From: Chara braunii
Taxonomy: Eukaryota; Streptophyta; Charophyceae; Charales; Characeae
NCBI GenBank assembly: GCA_003427395.1
Contig: BFEA01000002.1
Coordinates: forward strand, 4,085,494-4,113,144
Direction of reading: 5' to 3'
Length of the DNA stretch: 27,651 nucleotides
Below, in pieces: positions 10,531 to 20,923 of the stretch. Numbering within the stretch: position 1 is the stretch's first letter; each line of letters opens with the position of its first letter. The notes under the pieces were generated by a model. It saw only the letters and a list, made by a program, of their open reading frames with translations, made no database searches and was not told the origin of the DNA. The translations under genes and the position numbers were made by a program.

Positions 10531-11588
10531 CCACTTTGTTCTTCAAACCCAAACAGTCTTAGGTTCCTCCTTGGTTATCTTAAGTTCCTTCCTTCCATCA
10601 AGCAGGGTTCTTACGTTAATCATATAACCTTTCTTATTTTGATACATTTTAGTCCTTAAGAAAGCACAAATAGTGTATCACACAGCCATACACGCAGTCC
10701 AATAGAAGGTTATAGCTTGTAAGGGTATATGGGAAAGGAATAGGCACCACATACCTTATGGTTCCCTGCCCCCAGGTTCCTCCTTAACTCCAGCAGAGCT
10801 CCCGCAATCGCCCTGTCATCGGTTGTGTCTAGTCTATGCCATTAATAGTCTGAACTTTATAGCTAGAAAAGAACCCAGGATTGTCTAAGTGGAACCTCAT
10901 CATCAAACATCGGTAGTCAAGATGATAGGTGTTTGAGAGAGTCAATCAAAGAAAAAAACGTAGGAGGATGGAGAGGTTAGGCACCATCACACCATGACGA
11001 TGTCTCTCTCCTCTCCAATGCCTTGCATTCTCTCCCTCTCTGGCCTGTGATGTTCAATAATTGTGGCAGACCCACCAGGTGTGGTGCTCCGCCAGAGATA
11101 AAGATGGAGATGGAGGAAGAAGACGGAGCGAGATGACACATCGCAGCTCCCACGCCAGACTCCAACGCAAGTACTCCAAAGTGTGCCGATGTAGAATGAG
11201 ATAGAATACAGACAACAGTTGGGGTATACCCCAGCAGACTGACGGGACTGGACTGGACTGGCTTGTACCGATAGAGGTACCGGCCTGGACTAGACTGCCC
11301 CGAATAAAACACAGGCCTGTAAGAACAGTCCAAGGGGCTGGTCTCACAGACCAACCAGAGGTCCGCTACACGATCCTCGGTCTGTGATGGATCGCCTAGA
11401 TACAAGCACGCTTCTGCCAAGAAGGGGAACTCCACCAAAGAAAAAAAGAAAACCTGAGTAGTCTAGGATGCGGAGCAAGCTCCATGCCGAGTCCATGTGA
11501 TGCAACATAGAATAAAAAATGTCACAAAAACAACAATGTCACAACTAACAGCCTACGTGAAAGCAAAGCAACTAACTAGCATACATGC
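10531..11588. other. Non-coding stretch, no recognised gene
   Basis: A minus-strand frame of 153 codons exists at 10977-11438. It lacks any recognisable motif and lies in simple-sequence-like pyrimidine blocks, so I do not call it. A purine-rich minus-strand segment (GGAGAGGAGAGAGACA, near 11000) could be a polypurine tract, without proof. Confidence 0.45.
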
Positions 11589-11746
11589 CCTAGGAAAGCA
11601 GGAAGTAATGACAACTAGGTCCTAGAATGCTGGAGGCAGTAGCCTCAGTCTGGAAACAATTGACTAGTGTATAAGTCCTAAGAACAACAAAAGCAGAACA
11701 ACTAATCCTAGAAATGTCGGAGGTAGTAGCCTCAGTCTGAAAGCAA
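11589..11746. repeat. Two diverged tandem copies of a 70-base unit
   Basis: Units at 11589-11659 and 11677-11746 share CCTA(G/A)GAA, AGCAG(A/G)A, ACAACTA, TCCTAGAA and the nearly unbroken GTAGCCTCAGTCTG. The offset is 88 bases. It is non-coding, downstream of the minus-strand integrase, where 3' LTR sequence would be expected. Confidence 0.75.
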
Positions 11747-12466
11747 CAAGCAACAACAAGTCAGCCATATGTCACAGGAGGATTGTATCGCAAACCAAAG
11801 GGTGGGATGGTCTCTGAGGGTGACGAATGTAGCCTAGGGGCATCCACACATAGTGACAGGGGGAACACATGTCATCAGGCTCAATGAGGGTAGGGAACTG
11901 GGAGCGAACAGAACCAATGACCCTAACAGATAGACCATCAGGGTGGGTAATGCTCGACTAAAGGGCTGACCACTATGGAGGGTCGACCATGCAAGGGAAC
12001 AAGGGAGCCTGGTATACTGGGCGCACCTAGATGAAGCATGCAAGGTTGCCTAACTAGGGCGTGAGGGCCGACAGAGGGTAGAAAGGTGATGGGTAAGGGA
12101 ATCATGCAAACGACTCCTAAAGTGAGGGAAGTCGGAGCTAGATCCGTAAGATGGGAAGCCAGGGCAACGCTACGGTTCCGATGCCTATGCGTATACCAAG
12201 GGAGAGCCCAACTTATAAGAAACCGGCTAAAGGGAGACCATCATGTGACACAACAAGCGTACTGTATAAGGTAAAGTGGTAAGAGAGTGACGGCGTCTGA
12301 AGTAGGCAGAGCTGATCGTGACAAAGTCCATGAAGCTGCCGATGACGTCCATGATGAGAAGTCCGGATTGCCGTTGAGGAAGAGCCGCAACATCGACGAG
12401 CTGAAGTAGCAAAACTGATGTGGATGGAGTACTTGGAAGTCAAAGACGTGGGAAGGTAAGTCAGAG
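11747..12466 (-). other. Region downstream of the integrase, possible 3' end of the element
   Basis: No gene is seen. On the minus strand this follows the integrase stop directly, so it should hold the polypurine tract and the start of the 3' LTR. I could not identify either boundary with confidence. Confidence 0.35.
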
Positions 12467-12719
12467 TCAATCGTCGTATCGAGAAGGACGACGACGAGTG
12501 CGCTGTGGACGCTTAGAAGCATCCGACTGCTGCTGAAGGTCTGCCTCAGATGAAGCAGGCTCGACTTCAGCGGTCTCCTCAGCCGGGGGAGAAGGAGGAG
12601 GGTCAATGGGCTGAGGAGGAGCAGTGAACCCAGCACGACGGGCACGGTCATAGGCACGCACCAACATGCGAGCATGCTGCGAGTGCTCGAGGGGCTCCCA
12701 GGTAGCCTCCTCATCAGGG

Positions 12720-12890
12720 TAACCCTTCCAACGTACGAGATACTCGACGTGGGGAGGGTTGTCGTCGGTGACTCGACGACCAATGATGTCTGAAACGAAG
12801 AACTTCTCGTGGCCATCCACCATGATGGGTGGAGGACGCTCGTATAGTCGTCCAACGAAATGCTCAGACGGTCTGCGGTAAGGACGCAGT
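12720..12890 (-). other. Chromodomain within the integrase tail
   Basis: The hallmark YLVRWKGYP followed by TWEP is clear, preceded by FFVSDIIGRRV. Aromatic residues of the methyl-lysine cage region are partly kept (F, W, W). It defines the element as a chromovirus. Confidence 0.9.
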
Positions 12891-13105
12891 AACGAGATAT
12901 GGTAGACATCGTGCACACGAGCCTGGCGTAGGTAGTCGGGCAACTTCACGCGGAAGCTGACCGGGCTACTATCAGATGTCGTATCATAACCGACGGCTTG
13001 GAGGATGCGGCATGGGCTAAGGAAGCGACGCCGAAACTTGCGAAGCGTGTCCGCTTCGAGTTGTAAGTGGCGGGCGTCGATAAGCACATCATCACCGACT
13101 TTGAA

Positions 13106-13140
13106 CACAAGAGGTTAACGGGGCATCTGGTTTTCAGGCT
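13106..13140 (+). repeat. Left terminal inverted repeat of the DNA transposon
   Basis: This end pairs in inverse orientation with 13474-13508. The conserved blocks are AGGTTAAC at offset 7-14 and TTTTCAGGCT at offset 26-35. The outer six bases match poorly, which suggests decay or a small error in end placement. Confidence 0.75.
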
Positions 13141-13473
13141 TGAAATTTATGAAATTAGGGTTTTGGGCTCAAATTTCATGTTTTTTTAGAATTTCAAGTT
13201 TTTGCTATATATGCATTTTGATAGGGTTGCCGTATATGAAATTTGGGGTTATTTGGAGTTTTAGAATTTGCGCTATTAAGATTTCTGAAATTTCTAAAAT
13301 TGGTGGAATTTTTTTTGGGCCAAATTTCATGGAAATGCACCTTTGGCTTGCTTTTTTATATGTTTTTCATTATTTTTTTTAGGGTTTTTTTTCTGTGATG
13401 GGGTTGTAAGAAGTGCACTCTATAGATTGGTGTGAAGTGTTGTTAAAATTACTGTCTGGTTTTCTTATAAATG

Positions 13474-13508
13474 AGCCTGAAAAATGGGTGCTCGGTTAAC
13501 CTGCTCTC
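13474..13508 (-). repeat. Right terminal inverted repeat of the DNA transposon
   Basis: Its complement reads GAGAGCAGGTTAACCGAG at the outer end and TTTTTCAGGCT at the inner end, aligned without gaps to the left repeat. Confidence 0.75.
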
Positions 13509-14423
13509 ACTTTGAATGGATGGTCCATCCTCGATCGGTTCGCATGTGCTGCCATGCGAGTCTGGGAAGCGACTATGTACTTATGTGCGGTCTTCATGAT
13601 CGACGTCATGTGTGTAACCCAATCATCCAGCGAGGGACAACTCGTGTCGGGGTGCATCTGTGACGGTCGAAGGAAGTCCGCGGGAACACGAGGGTGATAG
13701 CCGAGGTCGCAATCGTAAGGCGACATCCCCGTGGCTGGCGAGACGGCGTGGTTGTTGGCTATCTCCGCGTGGGCAAGATGGAGATCCCACTACTGATCGT
13801 CACGAACAATCTTTCGGAGAATAGCTCCGAGATTCCCTTTCGTGATCTCGGTCTGACCATCAGTCTGAGGATGGTAAGACGAGGAGAAGCGGAGCTGAGT
13901 GCCGTACACCTCGTGGAACCGTCGCTAGAATCGGCTGGTAAAGCGCGGGTCACAGTCAGATATGATGCTCAGAGGTAAGCCGTGGTCACGCACGACTCGG
14001 TCAAACACTATGTCGGTGACCTCACGTGCACTGATGGCATAGCGGCACGAAACAAAGCGTGCACACTTCGTGAAGCGGTCGACGACGACCGGGATAGCAT
14101 TATGACTGCGGGGGGTCGGAGGACGAAGAGGACCGATAAAGTCGATCGATATGAGCTGCCAACGATCCTCAGGGATAGGAAGAGGCTGGAGCAAACCATA
14201 AGGAAGGTGGTTCATACTGTTCACCTCCTGACAGGTGGGACACTCTGCGACGTAGTCCTTCACAAAGTCCTTGCGCTTTGGCCAGACGTACAGGCGGCTC
14301 ACACGAGCCAACGTCTTGTGGAAGCCCATATGACCGGTGACTGCCTGGTCATGAAACTCTACTACTGCTCGAACACGTAATTGTCCAGTGGAGGGAACGT
14401 AAATACGGTGCTCATTGGTGCCC

Positions 14424-15759
14424 TATGAACAGTTGTAGGAGGGCGTGGTGTCGCGACCCTCCTCTGTGCGCCAGGCTCCTACTCAGTACCAGTTCCTCAT
14501 TCAGATGCCGCGGCTTGTAGGCATGTTCCCGAACCTCAGCGAACCTTCTGGTACCCGAGCTGTGCCCCGACGTGGACCGTTCTTGTTGGTGCTTACCTTA
14601 GCAAAAGGATGGGTGCGCCACAGGACTTTCCTTTGGTCCACGCAAGTTCAACGCCATGTTGTACAACAGAGCACTACCGGCCTGTAACCGTGGTAGCCAA
14701 CAGGCTCGCCCTGGGACGCGAAGGTAGAGGGACGAGCGAGGTCTTTTCTACTGCGCGCAGAGTGCCCCTCTACCAGGTTATGGGTTAGGTGCACGAAACA
14801 GACATCTCTGTCAAGATGAAGAGGACCAAGAAAAAGAAAAGCAAAAGGGAGGAAATATGAAAAAGAAAAAGAAAACTAAACGCCGAGTCTCTGTGATGGT
14901 CTGAGTTCCTTCTTTAGTTCGGGGTAACTACGACGTAAAAACCCCCTTTTCTTCTCGATATTATTATTATTATTATTTGATCTTTATTGTTAGCTTTCCC
15001 TTTTCTTTTATTTATTGGAACTTCGGACGTGACTCTCACCCCCGTTTTCAGTCACGTTGTGGGAGAGGCCGACGGTCGCTTTTTAAATCATGACCGGTCT
15101 GAAGGCCTAGACGGACCTGGCTTTTCGATTGTCCTCCTGAATAATGTACTCCGTGAAGCGCCGCACAATTAAGACTCCAAAAGAGGGGCGACCCGCGGCC
15201 ACATCGGTAGGAGACTTATCACCCCGAATGGAGGGTCATAAGACCCCTCCTTGCCATCGGACATGGACACCCGATAGAAGTAGGCCGACGACACCTCTTG
15301 AAGAGGGACGGACATCCGTCGGTATCCCGTTATGGGACCGTCGCGCCAGGTCTGTGGGTCACTTTCATGCCTTAGAAGCGTTTTAGTGGTCGGTAACAGA
15401 AGCCGACGCGGTGACCGTTCGTGTCATGTCATTCGTCCTTCCTTCCTTTTCCTTGTTTTCGTTTATCGCATTTTAATATGATTTTATTAACTTTTAAAAT
15501 TTAGACGATTAAAAGTGCAGAGCTATGTGAGTTACTTGGATCTCACTTAGAATGCGGAGGTCGCGATGAGTAATGATCCTATAAAAGGACAAGAGGATCT
15601 GTCGATTGCTACTTGGGCATGGGCAGTCTCGTTACACAGGGTACTGGTGAGAAAGAGTCGAGCAGACGGAGTGAGCGCGCGGGATTGCTAATGTGTGCGG
15701 GCTCATAACATGAGCTGGTAGTCGGGCACTGTGTAAACCACTCGTGAGGAGACTCGGCA
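14424..15759. other. No recognisable gene; polypurine and ATT tracts
   Basis: Reading upstream of the integrase on the minus strand, the frame closes at about 14424 and no RNase H or reverse transcriptase motif is visible, so the element is truncated here. A plus-strand purine run of about 60 bases (14815-14875, including AAAAGGGAGGAAA) resembles a polypurine tract. An (ATT)n microsatellite lies at 14959-14977. 15000-15420 is GC-rich with short palindromes and no gene. Confidence 0.5.
14959..14977. repeat. (ATT)n microsatellite
   Basis: Six uninterrupted ATT/TAT units. Confidence 0.85.
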
Positions 15760-16188
15760 ATGGTCCGGCTCACTGGGCTGCACGGCTATAGGCCGAAATA
15801 CCTCCAGTTTACTTGGAGGTGGGAACGGATGTCAGGGGAGGGGCCCACGGTGACTGCGATCCTGGAGTACATCCATTGCAATCGGAAGGCAAGACTAAAA
15901 ATCAATGTTGAAGTGGGAAAGGAAGGAGAGATGAGGGCGAACCAGGGTTTGCAGTTAGCGGTCACGGAGGCGAGAGACCGTGCTGAAAGGAGGTGCAAAA
16001 GAATTGGGGTCACGGACGAGCTAAAAGTGATCGTTTCTTACCTGGAAGAAGAGACCTCGATGGACACTGTGGAGCGTGAGCAGCGACACCTGGACCACGA
16101 TTCAGAGGCGGAGAGCGAGGCTAGTGACCGAGAAACTCACCTTCAGTCTTGGAACAGGCCGGACCATGTGCGTAGGAACCACCCTTAG
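15760..16188 (+). CDS. Family A module ORF (142 aa), outlying copy
   Basis: I recognise no described family. The 142-residue frame aligns by eye to the repeated modules further right. LQFTWRWERMSG resembles PYETVRYETVESG of the copy at 21695. Following that Gly, TVTAILEYI matches the YVLTFYF strand, RLKINVEV matches DVRIYIQK, and a charged helix (TEARDRAERRCKR) follows. The C-terminus is acidic (SEAESEASDRE) and resembles an N-terminal region of a Gag-like protein. The start at ATG 15760 is the first in frame. There is no in-frame stop, which makes it one of the better preserved copies. It lies about 3.5 kb upstream of the main array. It may be a remnant of another element copy. That the frame is protein-coding is likely; its function is unknown. 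Confidence 0.45.
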   Translation: MVRLTGLHGYRPKYLQFTWRWERMSGEGPTVTAILEYIHCNRKARLKINVEVGKEGEMRANQGLQLAVTEARDRAERRCKRIGVTDELKVIVSYLEEETSMDTVEREQRHLDHDSEAESEASDRETHLQSWNRPDHVRRNHP

Positions 16189-16883
16189 GCGCGACAAGTA
16201 GAGGACGCCCCGCTGGCCAGCTCCAGGGGGCGAGGCCTGTCTGCGACAAAGAAGACCCGAAGGCTGTGAAGCGGGCATTAGTGATAAACACGGGTTTGCG
16301 ACTAAAGTATGTGTAGGGTGATGGAGATGCGCGCGCGAGAGAGAAAGTCAGACCGGAGGGAGGCTGGTATGTGCGTAACAAGCGTGCATTGAAGTCAGTT
16401 GAGCATCGGCACGCTGAAAACGAGCACGAAAAGGCGCTTGTGAGAATCAAGAAGAGAGTGCGTCAGTGACGACCCAAGAGAGAGAGAGCGAGTGACATGA
16501 GGCTGGTCGGACTACGCGGGAAATGGGGGAGATGTGATCTTTTGTTTGTCTCTTTTGTCTTAGGGTGGATAGTGCGTGGAGAGGGGAGGGTCAACGCTGG
16601 TGTAGGAGTGGGACATACTGATGACGTCAACGCCACCCGGCAAGAGAACTTGATTATCTCCCATGTGGAGTAGGAGGCCAATCTTTCAGGGCGACGAATC
16701 ATTATCCATCCCTAATTGCAGGGCCAACTGAGAGCGCGCGCGCAGAGCACGAGTGACAAGGCGGTATACCCAGAGCAGGAGCGCATTGTTGGGGAGAGAG
16801 AAATGACTGTCATTGGATGGTGTAGTGCTTAGTCATGGTCTTCCCTTCGCCATGATCTGTCATCTTCGTCTTAGTTAAGAGGT
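16189..16883. other. No recognisable gene
   Basis: Purine-rich, GAGA-containing DNA without supported frames on either strand. The minus-strand frames here (16121-16450, 16463-16702) have no protein-like features. Confidence 0.45.
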
Positions 16884-17141
16884 GAGTATGGCGACATAGA
16901 CAGGCCTGTATTCCATGTTGACGACCTTCGTGGAAAGACGACCAAGGCACGAAAAGCTTTGTGCGTGTACATCGAATGAGCATCTATGAGCTCTGCGCTC
17001 CTTTCTGCTAATTACAACCTGCATAAGGGGATAGAGAAAGCCTGCAGGGAGGGAGTCCCAAGAAGGCACGATCTTGAGCGATTAGTTACAAGGCTCGAGG
17101 GAGAAGCGGTTGTAGAAGAGTGGAGAAAGAGTGAGAAGTAA
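16884..17141 (+). pseudogene. Degraded protein-coding fragment, unknown family
   Basis: An 85-codon frame with a single stop (TGA 16977-16979) has protein-like composition. It begins FHVDDLRGKTTKARKAL, and after the stop continues with GIEKACREGVPRRHDLERL and then EGEAVVEEWRKSEK before TAA at 17139. The charged helical pattern recalls the C-terminal half of the family A modules. The similarity is too weak to call it a copy. It lies between the outlying module at 15760 and the main array. Confidence 0.35.
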
Positions 17142-19053
17142 GGGAGAAGAAGACGTGGTGGAGAGAAGAGACAGAGGGCGCTCGAGTGGAAGTTCCCCTA
17201 CTGTGGGAGTTACGGAAGGTTATGCAGAGCGGCAGTATACAATGGTTAGCATGTGAACAAAGTGTGTGTGCCAGCGGAAAGAGAGAGAGAAGGGGCGTAC
17301 TAGGAAAAGCGGGTTTTCTGCATTCCTTGGCATGAAGTTTCCATGACTGACGTCATCAACCCCTTCACGTGAATTACAAAGTTTCCCCTCTTGGTCGTGA
17401 CGCTCTTAGTAACGGGTGCCTTGCGATCAGGATCGGCCGAGTTACGAAGGCTTCAGCAAAACCGTAATGCAGAGCGAGGACGGCTAGCGGATGCTAGTCT
17501 ACTGTTTCGATCCACTGGAGTCCTTTATGGCTTAATGGAGGTGGGTGACTGTGAATAAGAATTCCGGTAGACAAACGTTCCAAACAGAATGCTGAGTACG
17601 TTTTCGCCTGTCCTTGAACACCTGATTAAGAAAACATTAAAGGTACCCTGGGTAATGTTCCGACAATTGTTTAGTGATGTATATCACCGATATAGCATTA
17701 TTGTCCTCCTCTACATTCTCCTCGTCACTTCTCGTAGCTTACCTGGACAGGGTGGAGACCTGAATTGAGAACAGTCAGTTTGGGAGTGCTCGTACAAAAA
17801 GTCATGGTCGCGTGCAACATAAATTATTGTGGGATAGGAACTATGGTGACATTTGGATTACGTGATCATGACAGAGAGACTATGAAATAGTTGATTGACA
17901 ATCTACTCTTTCGGCCTTAAGAGGGATAACACGGAGATGTTTTAATGAGACTGTTATTGCAGATAAGATCTTGGCTATCCGATTCTCTCTTTTCAAAACC
18001 CTTTGTTCTAAATCTCTGTAAGCTAGTTGATACCCTGTGCAACATGCAGCCTGAGACTGCTTTCATAATGACGCCGCTCCTGGCATGACGGGAAATAATA
18101 CCTTGCAGACAAGTTCTACTAATCAAGGACGGAACTTATGGGACTAGAGATCCCCCGCTAGGTTAAACGTTTAATTACAAAAGGGGGCTGCCTAAAAAGC
18201 AGGGTCGAATGGGAGTGCTTCTTTCTTTAGTCTCGTCAAGCAAAATTTGGCCCGGGCTTGTCTCACGCTCAGAGTGGCTACTCGTGCATATCTGACTTTG
18301 TATTCGGACCCGTGCTGTCGAGTGGAAATAGGTCACAAACTTAAAAATTATGATGAATAGAAAAAGAGATCCTCCTGCTAATTGCTCACGTCTTATGAGC
18401 TGGTCGACCTAGTAGCACATAATTCTTCCTAAAGGTCCTGGGTATTGTTTAACACCCGGAAATATTTAGTGATCTTCAGCCAAGACTCATTAGCTCTCGA
18501 CCTCCGTTCCTGCTTGTTAAGCCATCAGATTGATGGCAGTCCTTCACTTCTGATAAAATGACTGATTGGTTAAAAACCTATTAGCAGAAGTGTTTGCGAG
18601 ATGCAAGCCCCACCAGGACAAAGTTCCGAAAATCAACCAGACAGGTGTCGGTGGTCTATGAAGTGTCGCATGGACTGTTTAAGGGAATCACAAGGACTGA
18701 GTCTTTTGACTGAATGAAAATGGTTGAGCACGCATCTCTGCTTTAAAAGACCTATGTACTCAGTGTCCCACCGAGTGACACAGTGACGAAGTTCGCACGA
18801 GAACTCAACACCCCCCATCACTCCTAGTTTATTGCTAATCGGTGGGGGAGAGTTTATATCTGTCTGAGTAACAGCAATACACAACCGGTGGGCGAGAGTT
18901 TTTATCTGTCTGAGTAACAACAGTGAACCAGGGGGTTTTGAAAGCAGTTGTCAGCACTAGGCGTGAGGCTCGCTAGGTTCATCTGCAATTCGTTCCGTTT
19001 GTTGGTAGTACTGTTGGGAATATGAAGGAATCATGAGGGAAGATTAGGTCTTC
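17142..19053. other. No recognisable gene; short tandem repeat near its end
   Basis: No supported frame on either strand. The only clear structure is the 33-base direct repeat at 18841-18919. Confidence 0.5.
18841..18919. repeat. 33-base direct repeat, 46-base period
   Basis: 18841-18873 and 18887-18919 match at 31 of 33 positions, each running from GGTGGG through GAGAGTTT to ATCTGTCTGAGTAACA. This is a recent local duplication in non-coding DNA. Confidence 0.9.
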
Positions 19054-19293
19054 GTGTTGAAGGTCAATCTTAGTAGGGATAAGAGAGAAGGATGGGAGGA
19101 GGAACCGTACTTGGATATGAAATTGCACCGACAAGTTCAGAGAGAGCACGCTATCAAGTTAGCCGGCGGAAAAAAGTTTATTGAGTATGCTTTTTATTTT
19201 TATGATCACAATGGCAAATTGCATAGTGCTGGCTCTTTGTTAGAAACAGTGGAGCAGGCCAGGGAAGGTTCGAATGATCATAGAGATGCCTAG
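19054..19293 (+). CDS. Small ORF (79 aa), possible fragment of the module array
   Basis: I recognise no family. The frame contains KFIEYAFYFYDHNGKLHSAG followed by LLETVEQAREG. The AFYFYDHNGK turn between two strand-like segments loosely resembles LTFYFMDLDAYDVRIY of the family A modules. Its first codon is TTG and no good ATG is present, so it is probably the surviving part of a longer frame. It lies about 480 bases upstream of the best preserved module. Confidence 0.3.
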   Translation: MLKVNLSRDKREGWEEEPYLDMKLHRQVQREHAIKLAGGKKFIEYAFYFYDHNGKLHSAGSLLETVEQAREGSNDHRDA

Positions 19294-19773
19294 ACTTTCA
19301 CTCTCAAAGTTTTTACTTTTTTCCTGGTCAGTAAGTATCACTCAACGACCTATGACGTCACCACTACCCTGATTGACGAATGTCTCGATGATTGATGTCA
19401 AGTTGATCGGAACCTGGTGCACCATTTATTCAATCAGCATTCAGTCGTTATTCAAGCAGCATTCGGTGACTCGTTGTTTCTGTGAAACCTGTCAATCCAG
19501 TGGATGACAGGTAATTGAATTTGTAGCCTCCACAAGTGAAACAACGCATGATGACTGTATATTCCCGGGTTTAATCAGGTTTTAATTGTGACTTTCAATC
19601 AACACTCAATCAGACCTTAGTTAGCAGCACAACAACTCGTTACCTTTGCAACGGTCAGGCCCCAGTCTAAATGAGACGGATATTTGGTTGACGCCATCCA
19701 GCACAAGGATCAACACTAATCAGACTGAGTTTCTATCAAAAGGACTCTTCAGTATCAACGCCCATTTCATCAC
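19294..19773. other. Non-coding interval before the 197-aa module ORF
   Basis: No coding frame is supported. Short recurring wording (CAATCAG, CATTCAGTCG/CATTCGGTGAC, AAGCAGCATTC) gives a repetitive texture, as in LTR U3 regions. It could be U3 sequence of the element whose primer-binding site is at 20924, if that LTR is long. Confidence 0.3.
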
Positions 19774-20367
19774 ATGAGTACGGTACAATCGTTCTCAGTT
19801 CCTGAAACCGTCTTTACCAGTCTCAACATGATTTCTTCTAAGGACGCTTTCCAGTATAAATATGTCAATACCACTAGGTTCAGGCAAGGTGACATGTCAA
19901 TCTATGTTGTTCTTACCAAGTTTGTTGGAGGTGTCATTCAGGATCTTAGACCCTACCTAGAGAAAGGCAAGGAGACTCATGAGCACTTTGACTTAGTCTG
20001 GACCGCAGCAACCCGGTATCTCGAGGGGAGAGAGAGAGAGTTTGATGAGGGTGGTACTAAGTTGATTCGCAGCTTTGGACCAAAGCTCTACTCAGACTAT
20101 CCCAGGCCCCCAGTACCTTTTACTCTGACATACGGTTCTCACTGGGGTGACCTGATTGATCTGGTCAAGAGGTACATCTCTCCAACTACGATTGACTACG
20201 AGGCAGTCACAGAGTCATCCGAGTTTTCATATCTCAGACGTGGAATCTTCTCTCAACCATATCTTCCTACATTATGGGAGGAGTTTTGTGCTATGGTTGA
20301 TTTCCGTATCATGGGACTTCGCTGGAAGTGCTCAGAATTAGCAGGTTTTAGGTGGCTCTATATTTAG
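19774..20367 (+). CDS. Family A module protein (197 aa), longest uninterrupted copy
   Basis: I recognise no described family. Residues about 12-100 form one module: FTSLNMISSKDAFQYKYV, then Gly, IYVVLTKF, DLRPYLEK, VWTAATRYLEGRER and a proline-rich end (YPRPPVPF). From about residue 115 a second module starts (YGSHWGDLIDLVKRY, then IDYEAVTESSEF) and ends early. Both halves align to the copy at 21268, including YGSHWGDLIDLV against DGTNWLPIINMV beyond that copy's stop. No membrane segment or catalytic signature is seen. The ATG at 19774 opens the frame. It lies upstream of the primer-binding site at 20924, so it is either inside a long LTR, belongs to a neighbouring element copy, or is a separate gene. 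The uninterrupted frame suggests recent function or recent arrival. Confidence 0.55.
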   Translation: MSTVQSFSVPETVFTSLNMISSKDAFQYKYVNTTRFRQGDMSIYVVLTKFVGGVIQDLRPYLEKGKETHEHFDLVWTAATRYLEGREREFDEGGTKLIRSFGPKLYSDYPRPPVPFTLTYGSHWGDLIDLVKRYISPTTIDYEAVTESSEFSYLRRGIFSQPYLPTLWEEFCAMVDFRIMGLRWKCSELAGFRWLYI

Positions 20368-20919
20368 AGGCCACAAACTCAGGGAGTACGAAGACATGGC
20401 ACGAGGCACAAGAAAAACACAACAAAATGAGAGATTGAATATGAGACTTTGAGGGATGAGTGAGGACTCTTGACTGATGCTGACGATGCTCTCTGTCATG
20501 TGTACTCTCTGAGACTATTATGAGTTCTCATTCTTCCCTCATCTGACTTTGTCATTGTTCGAGTCAGTCAGTCTTGCTTCTTTGCATTTTCATGGCTTGA
20601 TGATTATATTCTTTGATGATTCTGTCACAGTTCTCAAAACTAGAGAATTGGCAAAATATGCATGCATAACATTCTAGGATTTTATGATTATCATGTGCAT
20701 GATTATCTGCTGTTCCGAATCAAAATAAAAGATTCCTAAGACCGAGAACCAGCGAAGACCGTAATCGAAGGGTCTCGCTCGAAGCCGGACGCACACAACA
20801 GAAAGGGATTTGCTTTAATTAATTTATTTTACTTATTGCAATCAACATCTAAAATCCTGCGTGACAGCCTGTTGGCTTTCCGGTCGCCTGAAGCGGCCCG
20901 ACTGAAAAAAAGTGCGACA
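20368..20919 (+). other. Probable 5' LTR (3' part) of the plus-strand retrotransposon
   Basis: The sequence runs up to GCGACA at 20914-20919, five bases before the primer-binding site, as an LTR ending in CA would. It contains AATAAAAG near 20723, a polyadenylation-signal-like word. The left end of the LTR could not be fixed, since no 3' LTR is in the window. Confidence 0.5.
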
Positions 20920-20923
20920 AAAG

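Larger units (their letters stand above)
13098..13516. mobile_element. 403-bp non-autonomous DNA transposon with 8-bp target duplication
   Basis: The direct repeat ACTTTGAA (13098-13105 and 13509-13516) flanks an AT-rich insert at 13106-13508. The insert ends are 35-base inverted repeats (13106-13140 and 13474-13508) with 25 of 35 positions matching. They include uninterrupted AGGTTAAC and TTTTCAGGCT blocks at identical offsets. Insert plus one target copy is 411 bases, and removing it rejoins the integrase frame exactly at ...HPFKV|GDD. The 8-bp duplication fits hAT-type transposons, although the outermost bases do not match a canonical hAT end. It encodes no protein. Internally, GGGC(T)CAAATTTCATG occurs twice (about 13166 and 13317). 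Confidence 0.88.
12467..14423 (-). pseudogene. Ty3-type (chromovirus) integrase with chromodomain, broken
   Basis: One minus-strand frame carries the C-terminal part of a Ty3-type polyprotein. In order: the HHCC zinc-binding domain (EFHDQAVTGH...CPTC); the RNase-H-like catalytic core with first Asp in ISIDFIGP, second Asp in ISDCDPRF and Glu in DGQTE; the SH3-like/GPY-type module (FKVGDDVLID, RRRFLSPCRIL, HDVYHISLLRPY); and a chromodomain at about 12720-12890 (VEYLVRWKGYPDEEATWEP). The ORF ends in a basic tail at 12467. Integrase joins element cDNA to host DNA, and the chromodomain steers it to chromatin. Breaks: in-frame TAG at 13925-13927 (where SRF-W is usual) and at 13790-13792, plus a transposon insertion at 13106-13508. 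Reverse transcriptase and RNase H, expected upstream (above 14424), are absent. The frame is otherwise intact, so inactivation is fairly recent. Confidence 0.93.

Noticed and set aside
10977-11438. 153-codon minus-strand frame
   Set aside because: No recognisable motif and no homologue suspected. It overlaps pyrimidine-rich simple sequence and probable LTR DNA.
10977-12400. 3' LTR of the integrase element starting at TGTGATGG near 10990
   Set aside because: A purine-rich stretch lies nearby, but there is no second LTR copy in the window to confirm it.
12213-12918. Other minus-strand frames over the integrase tail
   Set aside because: They are shadows of the chromodomain frame, which has clear family motifs.
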